DNA of 64,000 nt from Gammaproteobacteria bacterium (GCA_021773215.1 JAJFKM010000025.1:36161-100160); one strand, 5' to 3'; counted from the first letter of the stretch, positions 16,901 through 25,865 are shown. The notes: generated by a model not told the origin, from the sequence alone. A program made the numbers and translations.

Positions 16901-17863
16901 ATAGCTGAAGGTGATGATATTGCCGAATTGAAAAATAAATTGGCGACGCAAATAGAACATGCGTTTACTGATATATATAAGGATGCCTTTGGTGAAGAAG
17001 AAGTAAGCACTTGGGATTTTGGTGATTTGCCAGTAGAACAAAAAGTGACATCTAAAGAAAACACAATTACAAGTTACCCCTCCTTATTAGAAGAGGATGG
17101 CAAAGTCTATAGATATGCCTTCGACAATCTACGCACGGCTGAGTATTACCTAAAATTTGGATTGAGAGGGTTGTTGAAAAAATCGTTACTAAAGGAGATT
17201 AAATATCTTCGTAAAAATTTGAGAGGCATTGATAAGTTAGCGCTGCTGTATACGCGATTTGGTAATAAAGACGAATTGGTTGAATCAATTATTAATCTTG
17301 TTTTGGATGAAACGTTTTTATATGAAAAAAAATTGATTCGTAAACAAGAACAATTTTTAGCAGCCCTGGAACAAGGTCGAGTAGAATTGATTGGGAATGC
17401 AGACAGGATTTGTGTGATATTGCAAAAAATACTGGAAATGAATTTACAAGTACAAACATTACTATCCGATGCAGGTATGTCGAAATATAGCCATGCAGTT
17501 AAAGATATTGAAGAACAACTGGAATACATGATGTTTCATGGTTTTATTGAAGATGTTGCCCCCGAATATTTTAAGCAGTATCCGCGTTATCTAGAAGCCA
17601 TCATTAAGCGCATGGAAAAACTTGAGTATGGTGTTGATAAAGATCTTCAATCGACTAAACAAATTGCACCGCATTGGAGCAGAATAAAAAAACTAGTAGA
17701 CCATGCGTATGAAACAGACGGTAATACAACAGCATTTGACGAATACCGCTGGATGTGTGAAGAATTACGTATATCGTTATATGCACAAGGATTAAAAACA
17801 AAAATCCCAGTATCATTGAAACGAATGGATAGGGCGTGGGAAAAATTTCAAAAAGAAAACTAG
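13988..17863 (+). CDS. hrpA: ATP-dependent RNA helicase HrpA (DEAH box)
   Basis: HrpA is a large DEAH-box helicase linked to mRNA processing and rescue of stalled ribosomes. Motif I GETGSGKTTQLPK lies near residue 95 of the chosen protein, followed by GHTQPRRLAARTVA, DEAHERSLNIDFILGY, SATIDVTRFSEHF, LATNIAETSLTIPGI and QRKGRCGRT, then the HrpA-specific C-terminal region. The frame opens at an ATG at 13943, but the ATG at 13988 has AGGA at 5-nt spacing and gives 1291 residues, close to E. coli HrpA (1300). It heads a plus-strand series with the Kef-type gene 26 nt downstream. Confidence 0.97.
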   Translation: MTSLEIKNIYDRIADTRSSEQFRLKRDFDRLKKRNLENNPEWDALKRKIELSVQNKSDRVNRLPKCQFDDNLPINQHVDEISAAILNNSVTIICGETGSGKTTQLPKLCLTLGRGIGGVIGHTQPRRLAARTVAKRIAEELDSDLGSDVGFKIRHQDVTNKNSYIKLMTDGILLAELQRDRYLNQYDTLIIDEAHERSLNIDFILGYIKQLLPKRPDLKVIITSATIDVTRFSEHFNNAPVIEVSGRTWPVDVLYRPIEETDEDEDPVSREEVILQGIRELTSYDMGDILIFMEGEGEIHGTDKFLRKQNLRDTDILPLYARLSSSRQNKIFAPHNRRHIVLATNIAETSLTIPGIRYVIDTGMARMSRYSYRSKVQRLPIERVSMAAANQRKGRCGRTSEGICIRLYSEEDFASRAEYTEPEILRTNLASVILQMKALKIGDIEQYPFINPPDKKFINDGMRLLREINALDKEEKLTPIGRKLVRFPLDPRHARILLAGHDFNCLHEILIIVSALSIQDPRERPIDKQQKADESHQQFSDDDSDFLWFLNLWNFYQKQIKQLSQNKLRKLCQTNFLSYMKMREWIDIHRQLRHVCTEMGLLLNTEPATYQNIHCAILSGMSSHVAFLSDKHEYTGARDIKLNLFPASGQFHKKPKWVVAADLIETTRLFARNVARIDSAWLINVAKHLLKHSYSNAHWDSKSSRVVALEKISLYGMTLIAGKRINYGAVNPVESKALFIRNALIAGDLESSASFFKQNNKTIEEVRHLEVKSRRPDILNDEAIYEFYNKLLPAHVYDGQSFATWSKKLNKEKKQRLCLTKELIVNRETDDITEFTHPNNIEFNGMQLPLEYNFLPGAKEDGLSVDIPLEVLNQFDQNQMDYLVPGLIEEKIILLLKSLPKPIRKTLVPIPETAAECVSNIKNHSVSLKQNLISYLFKTRTVDITTNDFSEGDLPEHLRTNYRIVNSENELIAEGDDIAELKNKLATQIEHAFTDIYKDAFGEEEVSTWDFGDLPVEQKVTSKENTITSYPSLLEEDGKVYRYAFDNLRTAEYYLKFGLRGLLKKSLLKEIKYLRKNLRGIDKLALLYTRFGNKDELVESIINLVLDETFLYEKKLIRKQEQFLAALEQGRVELIGNADRICVILQKILEMNLQVQTLLSDAGMSKYSHAVKDIEEQLEYMMFHGFIEDVAPEYFKQYPRYLEAIIKRMEKLEYGVDKDLQSTKQIAPHWSRIKKLVDHAYETDGNTTAFDEYRWMCEELRISLYAQGLKTKIPVSLKRMDRAWEKFQKEN

Positions 17864-17889
17864 ATAATGGATTACAAGTGAGATGATAA

Positions 17890-19059
17890 ATGGCTGAACA
17901 ATCGATAGAATTTTCTATATTCCTGATATTCACTGGTGCCGCGTTCTTTGCAACGTTCGCCCTGTATGCAAGGCAAGCGATGATTGTTGCCTATATTGCG
18001 CTTGGTTTGATCCTTGGGCCTTCTGGCTTGGGCTTTATTGATGATGCAGAACTAATTAGCGATATCTCTAATATCGGCATAATCTTTCTTTTGTACTTGC
18101 TCGGTCTGGATTTATTGCCGCAGCAATTATGGCAAATGTTACGCGAAGCCGTTGTTGTGACAATATTGAGTTCCGCCGCATTTTTTCTGATTGGCTTTAT
18201 GATCGGCTTTCTGTTTGGCTATGAATTACTACAAGCGATGCTGGTAGGTGCTGTCATGATGTTCTCCAGCACGATTATTGGCCTAAAATTATTGCCAACG
18301 ACAACCTTGCACCATAAACATACCGGCCAGATCATAATCAGTATTTTATTAATACAAGATTTAATCGCTATTGTGATTTTATTATTGTTGCAAGGCTATG
18401 GTAAAGGTGGAAACCTCGCTGTAGATATTGCAATGCAACTAGTCTATTTGCCGTTGCTAATTGGTGTTGTCTATTTAATAGAGCGATTTGTGCTTATAAA
18501 ACTGATTCAGCGTTTTGATGAAATACATGAATATATATTTTTATTAGCGATTGGATGGTGTTTGGGTATAGCCGAATTGGCGCACTATATTGGTTTATCT
18601 CATGAGATCGGTGCGTTTGTCGCGGGTGTGACATTAGCATCTAGTCCAATAGCGTTGTTTATTACCGAACGCTTAAAACCGCTACGTGATTTCTTTCTAA
18701 TCATCTTTTTCTTTTCATTGGGTGCAGGTTTCAATTTATCGGTGATCAGTGATATCGTGGTTCCGGGGACTATCCTGGCCGTTCTGGTACTTGTCTTTAA
18801 GCCACTAATTTTTGGTTGGTTGTTACGCCGGGAAGGGGAAAAGAAGTATGTCTCATATGAAACCGGTTTCAGGTTGGGACAGATCAGTGAATTCTCATTA
18901 TTAATCGCAGTACTGGCAGTCAACTCGGGTTTTATCGATGAAAAGACATCCTATTTAATCCAGTTTGCTACACTGTTAACCTTTATCGTATCGTCGTATA
19001 TCATTGTTATGAGATATCCAACACCCATATCCGTAAGAGCTCGATTACGACGAGATTAA
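17890..19059 (+). CDS. Kef-type (CPA2) cation/proton antiporter, membrane domain only
   Basis: The 389-residue protein has about 11-13 hydrophobic segments and resembles the membrane part of KefB/KefC: YIALGLILGPSGLGFI, NIGIIFLLYLLGLDL, MFSSTIIGLKLLPT, LLIQDLIAIVILLLL and HEIGAFVAGVTLASS. The C-terminal RCK/TrkA-N regulatory domain of KefC is missing; the protein ends shortly after the last helix. It probably exchanges K+ or Na+ for protons. It follows hrpA by 26 nt and precedes the anchored unknown, which might be an accessory protein by position only. Confidence 0.85.
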   Translation: MAEQSIEFSIFLIFTGAAFFATFALYARQAMIVAYIALGLILGPSGLGFIDDAELISDISNIGIIFLLYLLGLDLLPQQLWQMLREAVVVTILSSAAFFLIGFMIGFLFGYELLQAMLVGAVMMFSSTIIGLKLLPTTTLHHKHTGQIIISILLIQDLIAIVILLLLQGYGKGGNLAVDIAMQLVYLPLLIGVVYLIERFVLIKLIQRFDEIHEYIFLLAIGWCLGIAELAHYIGLSHEIGAFVAGVTLASSPIALFITERLKPLRDFFLIIFFFSLGAGFNLSVISDIVVPGTILAVLVLVFKPLIFGWLLRREGEKKYVSYETGFRLGQISEFSLLIAVLAVNSGFIDEKTSYLIQFATLLTFIVSSYIIVMRYPTPISVRARLRRD

Positions 19060-19078
19060 CTAAGGCAGTCTAGTGGAT

Positions 19079-19585
19079 ATGAAAAAAATAAAAATATTTG
19101 CCACGATTATTGTTGCTGTCATCATTACCGCGGGTGCAATTGTAACGGCAGATTACTTTGAATTGTTTGGATCAAAAATAGAGAAAAGACTCGGTTTTGC
19201 CGAGATTCGATTTCGTACTTTAGACAAAGAAACCGGCGCTATAGTTACCGATGTCGGTGTGCGTTGTTTCCAAAAACAGAATATGAACGCCTGTACCAGA
19301 AAAGAGAGTCATCAGCTTGGCGTCGTCTCCGTAAACATACCGGTACAACGTGCCGTAAAAAAAACGCTGTTATTTAAAAAAGCAGAAGATGTGTATAGGT
19401 CTATTGATCCAAAAATGAACATTATGTTACTGCATCAGAATTATCATAACCCAACAGTAACGATAATTATGGAAGATGTGTATTCAAATAAGTTAAACGA
19501 ACAAACAGTAGAAATGCCACCGAGAGACTGGAGTGATTCTGCATCGGAACATGACGAAGAAATGGATGATGAAATAAATGAGTGA
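19079..19585 (+). CDS. Membrane-anchored protein of unknown function with an acidic C-terminus
   Basis: A single N-terminal hydrophobic helix (about residues 5-25) is followed by a domain of roughly 110 residues with several predicted strands and two cysteines (VGVRCFQKQNMNACTRK). The last 15 residues are strongly acidic. I do not recognise the family. The ATG at 19079 is preferred to a GTG at 19073. It sits 19 nt after the Kef-type gene, and its end overlaps the CMD-Rieske gene by 8 nt, so it is almost certainly in one transcript with both. Confidence 0.7.
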   Translation: MKKIKIFATIIVAVIITAGAIVTADYFELFGSKIEKRLGFAEIRFRTLDKETGAIVTDVGVRCFQKQNMNACTRKESHQLGVVSVNIPVQRAVKKTLLFKKAEDVYRSIDPKMNIMLLHQNYHNPTVTIIMEDVYSNKLNEQTVEMPPRDWSDSASEHDEEMDDEINE

Positions 19586-20201
19586 TGCACTAAATTATTT
19601 ATTAAAGGTACGCAAAGATGCCGTCGAGCCTTACTTTAAGGCATTAAAAGAAGGCGGCAAACACCTCGACACCAAGACGCGATCACTTTTGTCGGTCATC
19701 ACCAAGGTGGATGCACAAACTGAAGGAGGTCTAAAGCAATATCTCGTTCGCGCATTAAAAGAAGGCAATAGTGCGGATGAAATATTAGATGCCATGTTGG
19801 TATGCCTACCGACATTGGGTATGAGCAAGATCATTTGGGCAGTCGATATAATTTTGAAAATGGATATCCCTGATTTTAATCCTGATTTAATCGGAAAAGA
19901 AAAACAGTGGCATAAATTAATCGCGGTTAATGAAATAGAAGAGGGTGTGTCTCGATACGACTATGATGGACGAGCCAGTTTTATTAATAAGACAGGTGAT
20001 GAATATCAAGTCTACGACAGTCGTTGTCCACACCAGTCGACAGATATTCCCCTGGCAGCCCTTGAAGAGACAACATTAACCTGCTCAAGGCACCAGTGGA
20101 AATTTAATATTGAAAATGGTGAGTGTATTGAAAACGGAAGTCGTCCGTTGAATAAGATTGAACACAAGATTGAAGAAGGATTTCTCTATGTCTATTCATA
20201 G
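19578..20201 (+). CDS. Carboxymuconolactone-decarboxylase-like (AhpD-like) domain fused to a Rieske [2Fe-2S] domain
   Basis: Residues 1-100 look like an all-helical CMD/AhpD domain (LDTKTRSLLSVITKVDAQTE, ADEILDAMLVCLPTLGMSKI). The AhpD catalytic Cys-x2-Cys is not present; only one cysteine remains in that helix. Residues 108-207 form a Rieske ferredoxin domain with cluster ligands C150-x-H152 and C169-x2-H172 (CPHQ and CSRHQW). CMD proteins often handle peroxides or lactones, while Rieske domains carry electrons. The fusion suggests a redox-active soluble protein, perhaps supplied with electrons by the flavoprotein encoded next. The start overlaps the upstream gene by 8 nt. Confidence 0.8.
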   Translation: MSDALNYLLKVRKDAVEPYFKALKEGGKHLDTKTRSLLSVITKVDAQTEGGLKQYLVRALKEGNSADEILDAMLVCLPTLGMSKIIWAVDIILKMDIPDFNPDLIGKEKQWHKLIAVNEIEEGVSRYDYDGRASFINKTGDEYQVYDSRCPHQSTDIPLAALEETTLTCSRHQWKFNIENGECIENGSRPLNKIEHKIEEGFLYVYS

Positions 20202-20233
20202 CTACTCATTAAATAATAACCCTTGTAAATAAA

Positions 20234-20860
20234 ATGTCTAAATTATTATATATAGAAGTATCGCCTAGGAAAGATAGATCCGCTTCAATCGAAGTTGCAC
20301 AGTTCTTTCTGGAAGCTTATCAAGATGGAAGTACTGATAATCAAGTTGAGGTTTTAGATCTATGGGATTTGAATCTGCCAGAATTTAATGGAGATACGAT
20401 CAATGCAAAATATCGAGTTATGCATGGCGAAGTTCCAAATCCAGAAGAAATTGCTGCATGGAAAACGATTACAAAATTTGCTGAACAATTTAAAACTGCG
20501 GATCATTACTTGATTAGTACGCCCATGTGGAATTTTTCTATTCCATACAAACTTAAGCACTATATAGATATTATTAGCCAACCCGGACTTACATGGAGTT
20601 TTACTCCAGAAGAAGGTTACCAAGGCTTAGTAACAGGAAAGTCTGCTACATTAATTCTAGCGCGTGGCGGTGAATACACTAGTAGTGCTGAAGTTGGTGC
20701 TATGGATTTTCAAAGGCCTTATTTAGAAATGATTCTTGGTTTTATTGGTATTAAAGATATCAAGACAATACTCATCGAGCCGACGCTTATTGATGTTGAG
20801 ACAAAAGAAAAGTCGATTGCAGCAGGGAAAAAACAAGCAATTTCTTACGCTAAAAAATAG
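20234..20860 (+). CDS. azoR: FMN-dependent NADH:quinone/azo reductase (AzoR family)
   Basis: AzoR-type flavodoxin-fold enzymes reduce quinones and azo compounds by two electrons using NAD(P)H. The 208-residue protein starts LLYIEVSPRKDRSASI (FMN phosphate loop). It contains TPMWNFSIPYKLKHYID (residues about 96-112), nearly identical to the FMN-binding signature of E. coli AzoR, and TWSFTPEEGYQGLV. It is the last gene of the plus-strand run, 32 nt after the CMD-Rieske gene, and converges with tgpA. Physical linkage to a Rieske protein is suggestive but unproven as an electron pair. Confidence 0.9.
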   Translation: MSKLLYIEVSPRKDRSASIEVAQFFLEAYQDGSTDNQVEVLDLWDLNLPEFNGDTINAKYRVMHGEVPNPEEIAAWKTITKFAEQFKTADHYLISTPMWNFSIPYKLKHYIDIISQPGLTWSFTPEEGYQGLVTGKSATLILARGGEYTSSAEVGAMDFQRPYLEMILGFIGIKDIKTILIEPTLIDVETKEKSIAAGKKQAISYAKK

Positions 20861-20898
20861 GTAGAGTTGGGCAGTGACTGGTTTCAATTCGGGATAGT

Positions 20899-22893
20899 TT
20901 ATTGCGACAGCGTATTCAATGATGTTTCTAGTAGTTTCTTATCCTCTTGCTTGTTACTTTTTGGACTAAAGCGGTAGCGATTATGTAATTTAATTAAATC
21001 AGAATATTGTTCTGCTTTTACAGTTGGCAATATTCGGTTTATCCAGTTAATCAATGTTTCTCCTGCTTGTCTGTTGTCTACATACTCTTCCAATTCATTT
21101 ATATGCGGATAAAACGGTGAGTCGAGGCCGAAGCGTTCGAGCTTAGAGGAATCAATTTTGTCGGCATTATTTTGCTGCACACGCTGTTTTGAATAAAAAC
21201 GCCATGAAAGATAGGCTGCTAAAGGTATTAATAACCACAACATCCAATCCGTATTGGATTTAGTCTCGGACTCTATATCACTGCCTGTCGTTTTGTAGCG
21301 CAACCATGACAGAAAATCCATGAGTGGTTCTAGTAATGTACTATCTTCTGCTTCTAAGGGTGCCCATTCTGACGGTGTCGTATCCATATTGTGCCATGTG
21401 CCATCAATGTAATATTTTAACCAAGCATGAGCATGTCTGGCACGGACAATATAAGCGCCTTGCCAATTACTATATTCTTGCACTGAGTAACCTATTGTAT
21501 AGCGGGTTGGTATACCCGCCTCGCGTAACAGCAAGGCAGTTGCCGTGGCAAAATATTCGCAGTGGCCTTTTTTATCCTTGAAGAGAAATTTTGTCAGGTA
21601 TTGTTCTTTTGCATAACGTTGGTTCTGACTTATTGAATAATAAAAATTATCTTTGAAATAGCGTTCTACCGTATTGATGACTTCAGTGGGTATTTTTGAA
21701 TAAAGATCTAAATTCTCTGCAATCTGTTCAAAGTCAGGTTTATAGTTAAGGGATATATTAAGATCTGCAGGTGCAGGGGGCGCATCGACAAAATCATGAT
21801 CGGAAATACCAAGACGATAGTTGATCCAGCCTTCTCGCGCCTCAATTCGTGTAGACCCAAAGATGCTGGTTTCTACTTGAATTAAATCCTTTCCCGCGAG
21901 TGTGTTGATATTATTAGGGACGGGTATGATGGCGGATTGATCCTGAAGATAAATAGATACATCCATAGTGGCTTGGTCGGGTATGGTTTTATTGAGTCGC
22001 CATTCATTTTTACCCGGTGTTTTGCTAATGATATCAAGATCAATTTTTGGATTACGCCAACTAGCATATTCATAAGTGCTGTATGAAGTCTCACGGAAAT
22101 ATAAGGGTGTTGGCGACTGCTTATCTGCTTTAACTCGGAACATTATACGGTCTGATAATTTTAGTCGTCCTAAGGAGCCAATAGATGTCGATGTGCGATG
22201 TGGATCAGTACTTTTCCAACCATATTGTTCAAATAACTTGAGGAAAAATATTTCAGAATGATTTTGTACTTGTTGTAGTCCATTCTGAGCTAAATAAGAA
22301 AAGAAACACACAAACATTATTGAGCAAAACCAAGTGATTCTAGAAAAGTGTTTGGTTCTTTGAGTTAATAACAACCATGCAATAACCAGCACACAAGCTA
22401 TAAAAAAATAGTCGCTGTATTTGTTGCCTGAACTTGCGGATATTAAGCAAATAAAAACATAGGGCATGCCAATATTTGTCGAGTAAAGCAGGTCTGGACC
22501 AGCACTTTTACCAATACGGCGGATACTGATAAATAACGCTGAGGTTTTAATCCCATTTTGAAGACCGTAGTTTTGCACAAGCATCAGCAGTAATAATGCA
22601 AAAGGTAGCAACTCGAGTATTTTGTATATGCCCTCAAATGAATAATTTACGAAGACATAAACGGACATAATGAAAAATATAACGCCACTCAGATCAGCGA
22701 GTTGGTTAACGTCTTTGTCAGTAAAATCAATCCGCCATTTTATAAAGAAGGGTAATTCAAGTAATATGCCTATTATGATGGCATAGAGCATGAATTGAGT
22801 CTGCCAACCCCAGACCAGCAAGCTCGCCAAGATTAGTCCGGGTGGAGCCGGGCTTAATTTGGTCTTAACAGTGTTGTTACTTACGTTTTCCAA
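20899..22893 (-). CDS. tgpA: TgpA-like transglutaminase membrane protein (DUF3488-transglutaminase-DUF4129)
   Basis: The 664-residue protein starts with several transmembrane helices (to about residue 210) and a periplasmic domain. The transglutaminase core has GHCEYFATATALLLREAGI (Cys near 440), RHAHAWLKYY and MDTTPSEW, giving the Cys-His-Asp triad. One more helix (WMLWLLIPLAAYLSW) precedes a cytoplasmic tail. Pseudomonas TgpA is essential and acts in the periplasm; the substrate is unknown. Its start overlaps the DUF58 gene by 13 bp, and with MoxR forms the classic three-gene set. Confidence 0.92.
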   Translation of the reverse strand: MENVSNNTVKTKLSPAPPGLILASLLVWGWQTQFMLYAIIIGILLELPFFIKWRIDFTDKDVNQLADLSGVIFFIMSVYVFVNYSFEGIYKILELLPFALLLLMLVQNYGLQNGIKTSALFISIRRIGKSAGPDLLYSTNIGMPYVFICLISASSGNKYSDYFFIACVLVIAWLLLTQRTKHFSRITWFCSIMFVCFFSYLAQNGLQQVQNHSEIFFLKLFEQYGWKSTDPHRTSTSIGSLGRLKLSDRIMFRVKADKQSPTPLYFRETSYSTYEYASWRNPKIDLDIISKTPGKNEWRLNKTIPDQATMDVSIYLQDQSAIIPVPNNINTLAGKDLIQVETSIFGSTRIEAREGWINYRLGISDHDFVDAPPAPADLNISLNYKPDFEQIAENLDLYSKIPTEVINTVERYFKDNFYYSISQNQRYAKEQYLTKFLFKDKKGHCEYFATATALLLREAGIPTRYTIGYSVQEYSNWQGAYIVRARHAHAWLKYYIDGTWHNMDTTPSEWAPLEAEDSTLLEPLMDFLSWLRYKTTGSDIESETKSNTDWMLWLLIPLAAYLSWRFYSKQRVQQNNADKIDSSKLERFGLDSPFYPHINELEEYVDNRQAGETLINWINRILPTVKAEQYSDLIKLHNRYRFSPKSNKQEDKKLLETSLNTLSQ

Positions 22894-24230
22894 AGCGCAT
22901 CAAGATCCTGTTGTAAGTTGTCATGATGAATCAAATAGATATCATTTTCTTCAATTGCTTCAGTATTCTCTGTATCAGTTAAGTCTTGTAGCAGTAAAAA
23001 TTTAGCAGGAATATTTAACTTGGATAAAGCTTTGATTAATCTTAATCGAGATTCATCCAGATTCAATAGTATGCAAATAAAAGCACTGCATTCACGACTG
23101 TATTGTTGGATCATGCTTTCAACTTGGCTGATATTGGATTCAAAGACAGGTTCAACGCAGGCAAGTACCTCCAGAATATTCTCTGCCCCGGCAAGTCCTC
23201 GGCCTGATGTGAAATGATAGGGCGTACTACCGACAAACATCAAGTCAAGCAGAGCATCTTGTTCTTTTTGAGCTGTCATAAATGATGCTGCAACAGACAC
23301 AGCATCTTCAAATAGTAGTTCTGATTTATGTTCGAGGAAGGTATCGAGGATTAAGCCATAACGTGTGAAATATTCATCTTGATATTCTTTAACGATAGGC
23401 TTGTTGAGTTTTGCAAAACTACGCCAATGTATTGATCGAATTGGATCGCCGGGATGATAGTCACGCAGGGAAATAAATTCCTGTGAGTCTCCGACAGTCG
23501 ATGCGTTGCTAACGCCACCATGCTGATAGGTACGTTTGCTTTGTAGATTCAATCGAGGTGTTTTATAAAGTCTTGGTAATATAAGTAATCTGTCTTTGTT
23601 GTTAAGTGTCTTTTGTGCCTGGAATAATCCTAATGGTTCAGCCTGAGCTAATCTTGTTTTATCAAAATATAAATAACCTCTGCGCAAGGGAGTTAATTCT
23701 ATTGTTGTTTCGAGCTCACTTTTTTCAGAAATATAATCAACAGCAACAGGCTTTATTGAACCGCCACGTAGTTTTTGCATTATGTTAACAAGACGTGGAT
23801 AGCCAATGAAACGATCAATACGATTTCTCTTTTTATCAAGCGGATCTTTTGTCTTGGAGAAGATGTCTAGACTGGGGAACTGACTTTTCAACTCATCGAT
23901 AAGGACAAGTCCTCTTTTAGCAGTTTTATTTTCATTACGGATGACACAGTAATAATTGAGTGGGATACCGACGCTGCCATAATCTGGTAATTTTCTTACG
24001 ATAGAAAATCGCCCACGAAAGAATAGTGAAAAAAATATAGCGGTCAACAGTAATACTGATGTAATTGAAAATATCTGAAATGAAAGCGTGTTACGTGTGT
24101 CAAAACCAAACACCCCCGCTATGGGTGTGATTAATAATATCAGCGTCCCTGTCGAGGTGAAGCGTTGACGCATCCATTGGCTAAGGCGATAAACCAACTT
24201 GAAATTAGCAAAGATAAGTCTACGCAGCAT
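22881..24230 (-). CDS. DUF58 domain protein (vWA-like) of the MoxR-TgpA cluster
   Basis: Two N-terminal helices (about residues 27-65) anchor the protein. The DUF58 signature lies in the middle: EFISLRDYHPGDPIRSIHW followed by RSFAKLNKPIVKEY, and the C-terminal half has a vWA-like fold (YGLILDTFLEH). In this gene arrangement the DUF58 protein is thought to be a partner whose assembly is remodelled by the MoxR ATPase. It starts 22 nt after moxR and overlaps tgpA by 13 bp. Exact function is not known. Confidence 0.9.
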   Translation of the reverse strand: MLRRLIFANFKLVYRLSQWMRQRFTSTGTLILLITPIAGVFGFDTRNTLSFQIFSITSVLLLTAIFFSLFFRGRFSIVRKLPDYGSVGIPLNYYCVIRNENKTAKRGLVLIDELKSQFPSLDIFSKTKDPLDKKRNRIDRFIGYPRLVNIMQKLRGGSIKPVAVDYISEKSELETTIELTPLRRGYLYFDKTRLAQAEPLGLFQAQKTLNNKDRLLILPRLYKTPRLNLQSKRTYQHGGVSNASTVGDSQEFISLRDYHPGDPIRSIHWRSFAKLNKPIVKEYQDEYFTRYGLILDTFLEHKSELLFEDAVSVAASFMTAQKEQDALLDLMFVGSTPYHFTSGRGLAGAENILEVLACVEPVFESNISQVESMIQQYSRECSAFICILLNLDESRLRLIKALSKLNIPAKFLLLQDLTDTENTEAIEENDIYLIHHDNLQQDLDALWKT

Positions 24231-24252
24231 ATCTAACGACTATATTGAGTTA

Positions 24253-25185
24253 TTAAACCGGAACAGGCGTTTTTGATAAAATGACATCAATAATCTGATC
24301 ACTACTATTACCTGAGAAGCGGCTTTGTGAATTCATCATCAAACGATGCGAGATAACGGGTATGGCTATCTCCTGTACATGATCGGGACTGACATAGTCC
24401 ATGCCATCGAATAGCGCTAAGGCTTGAGCTGATTTCATCATCGATAAGGAGGCCCTTGGGCTAGCGCCATTTAAAATGCCTTCGGTTTCACGAGTCGCAC
24501 GAATGAGTTCAACCATGTAATGTTTAATCTCATCGCTGACATTAATATGTGTCACGGCTTCTTTAAGCTTGATGACATCCCCTTTGTCTATGCAGGCCGT
24601 CAAAGAATCAAGTGGATGAGAGCTGTTTTGTTTATCCAGTATCGAGACTTCTTCATCTTTAGAGACATAGCCCAGGCTAAAGCGCATCGCAAAGCGATCC
24701 ATCTGTGCCTCTGGAAGCGGGTAGGTGCCGTGATACTCCACCGGGTTTTGCGTCGCGATGACAAAAAACAGATCGTCCAATTGATAATTATTTCGTTCAA
24801 TACTGACCTGGCGTTCACCCATGGCCTCTAACAACGCAGATTGCGTCCGTGGCGAAGCACGATTGATTTCATCGGCTAATAAAATATTGCTAAAGATAGG
24901 TCCGGGATGAAACTCAAAATCCTGATCACGTTGATTGAATATCGAGACGCCCAGGATATCCGTGGGTAAGAGATCCGGTGTAAATTGAATGCGCTGAAAC
25001 TCAACATCAATCGATTTAGCCAATGCCTTAGCGAGCGTGGTCTTACCGGTGCCCGGTACGTCTTCAAGCAAGACATGGCCGTCACTGAAAAATGCGGCAA
25101 GCAGTTTACGAATAGCAGGAGACTGCCCTTGAATTACTTTTTCAATATTAGCGAAAAGATTTTGATATATTTCAATGTCTGACAT
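24253..25185 (-). CDS. MoxR-family AAA+ ATPase
   Basis: MoxR ATPases act as chaperones for maturation of protein complexes. The 310-residue protein shows Walker A in EDVPGTGKTTLAKALAKS (about residues 41-58), TPDLLPTDILGVSIF, Walker B LLADEINRASPRTQSALLEA, and sensor 1 VIATQNPVEYHGTYPLPEAQ. The C-terminal lid has GASPRASLSMMKSAQALALF. It is the first gene of the minus-strand MoxR-DUF58-TgpA set and is divergent from the nitroreductase gene, with 68 bp between them. Confidence 0.95.
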   Translation of the reverse strand: MSDIEIYQNLFANIEKVIQGQSPAIRKLLAAFFSDGHVLLEDVPGTGKTTLAKALAKSIDVEFQRIQFTPDLLPTDILGVSIFNQRDQDFEFHPGPIFSNILLADEINRASPRTQSALLEAMGERQVSIERNNYQLDDLFFVIATQNPVEYHGTYPLPEAQMDRFAMRFSLGYVSKDEEVSILDKQNSSHPLDSLTACIDKGDVIKLKEAVTHINVSDEIKHYMVELIRATRETEGILNGASPRASLSMMKSAQALALFDGMDYVSPDHVQEIAIPVISHRLMMNSQSRFSGNSSDQIIDVILSKTPVPV

Positions 25186-25253
25186 GATGATTGATTTAGT
25201 ATGATTGAGCGCATTATTATTCCTAGCGTATCAAAACAAAGGTGGTATAACAC

Positions 25254-25865
25254 ATGTTTAATAAAGAAATTGAGACAAAAGCAACAATTAATGAACTGAT
25301 CGCTTCGCGCTGGAGCGGCCGCGCCTATGATTCTGAAAAAATGCTATCGCGCGAACAGATTATTTCATTAGTTGAAGCGGCACGCTGGGCGCCATCTTGT
25401 TTCGGTGATCAGCCCTGGCGCTTTATTGTCTTCGACAAGGCGACTAATCAATCAGGATGGGAAAAAGCCTTGGCGTGTCTGGCAGAGGGCAATCAAAGCT
25501 GGGCAAAAGATGCACCTTTGTTACTAATAGCCTGTGCCGACTCTGTATTCTCACAAAATGGCAAGCCCAACCGTTGGGGACAATACGATACCGGTGCAGC
25601 TGCATTGAATTTAAGTCTACAGGCAGCGGCGTTAGGTTTGATGGTACATCAAATGGGCGGCTTTGATGCAGATAAAACACGAAGCGAATTTTCTATACCA
25701 GAACAATATACCCCCATGGCCATGATGACTGTCGGCTATCAATTAGCCGAAGATTCAATACCTGAAGACATAAAAGAACGCGAGTACAATGCACGCGCAC
25801 GAAACACGCTGGATGAAAATTTCTTTGAAGGCGAGTGGGGTGAACCCATCTCTGAAAAGCTATAA
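25254..25865 (+). CDS. Nitroreductase-family FMN oxidoreductase
   Basis: The 203-residue protein belongs to the NfsB/nitroreductase fold, which uses FMN and NAD(P)H. Visible family features are RWSGRAYDSEKMLSREQI (FMN phosphate contacts), EAARWAPSCFGDQPWRFIV, QYDTGAAALNLSLQAAALGL and HQMGGFDADKTR. A GGTGG precedes the ATG. The next gene, a MATE pump, follows after 47 bp on the same strand. The substrate cannot be told from sequence. Confidence 0.9.
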   Translation: MFNKEIETKATINELIASRWSGRAYDSEKMLSREQIISLVEAARWAPSCFGDQPWRFIVFDKATNQSGWEKALACLAEGNQSWAKDAPLLLIACADSVFSQNGKPNRWGQYDTGAAALNLSLQAAALGLMVHQMGGFDADKTRSEFSIPEQYTPMAMMTVGYQLAEDSIPEDIKEREYNARARNTLDENFFEGEWGEPISEKL

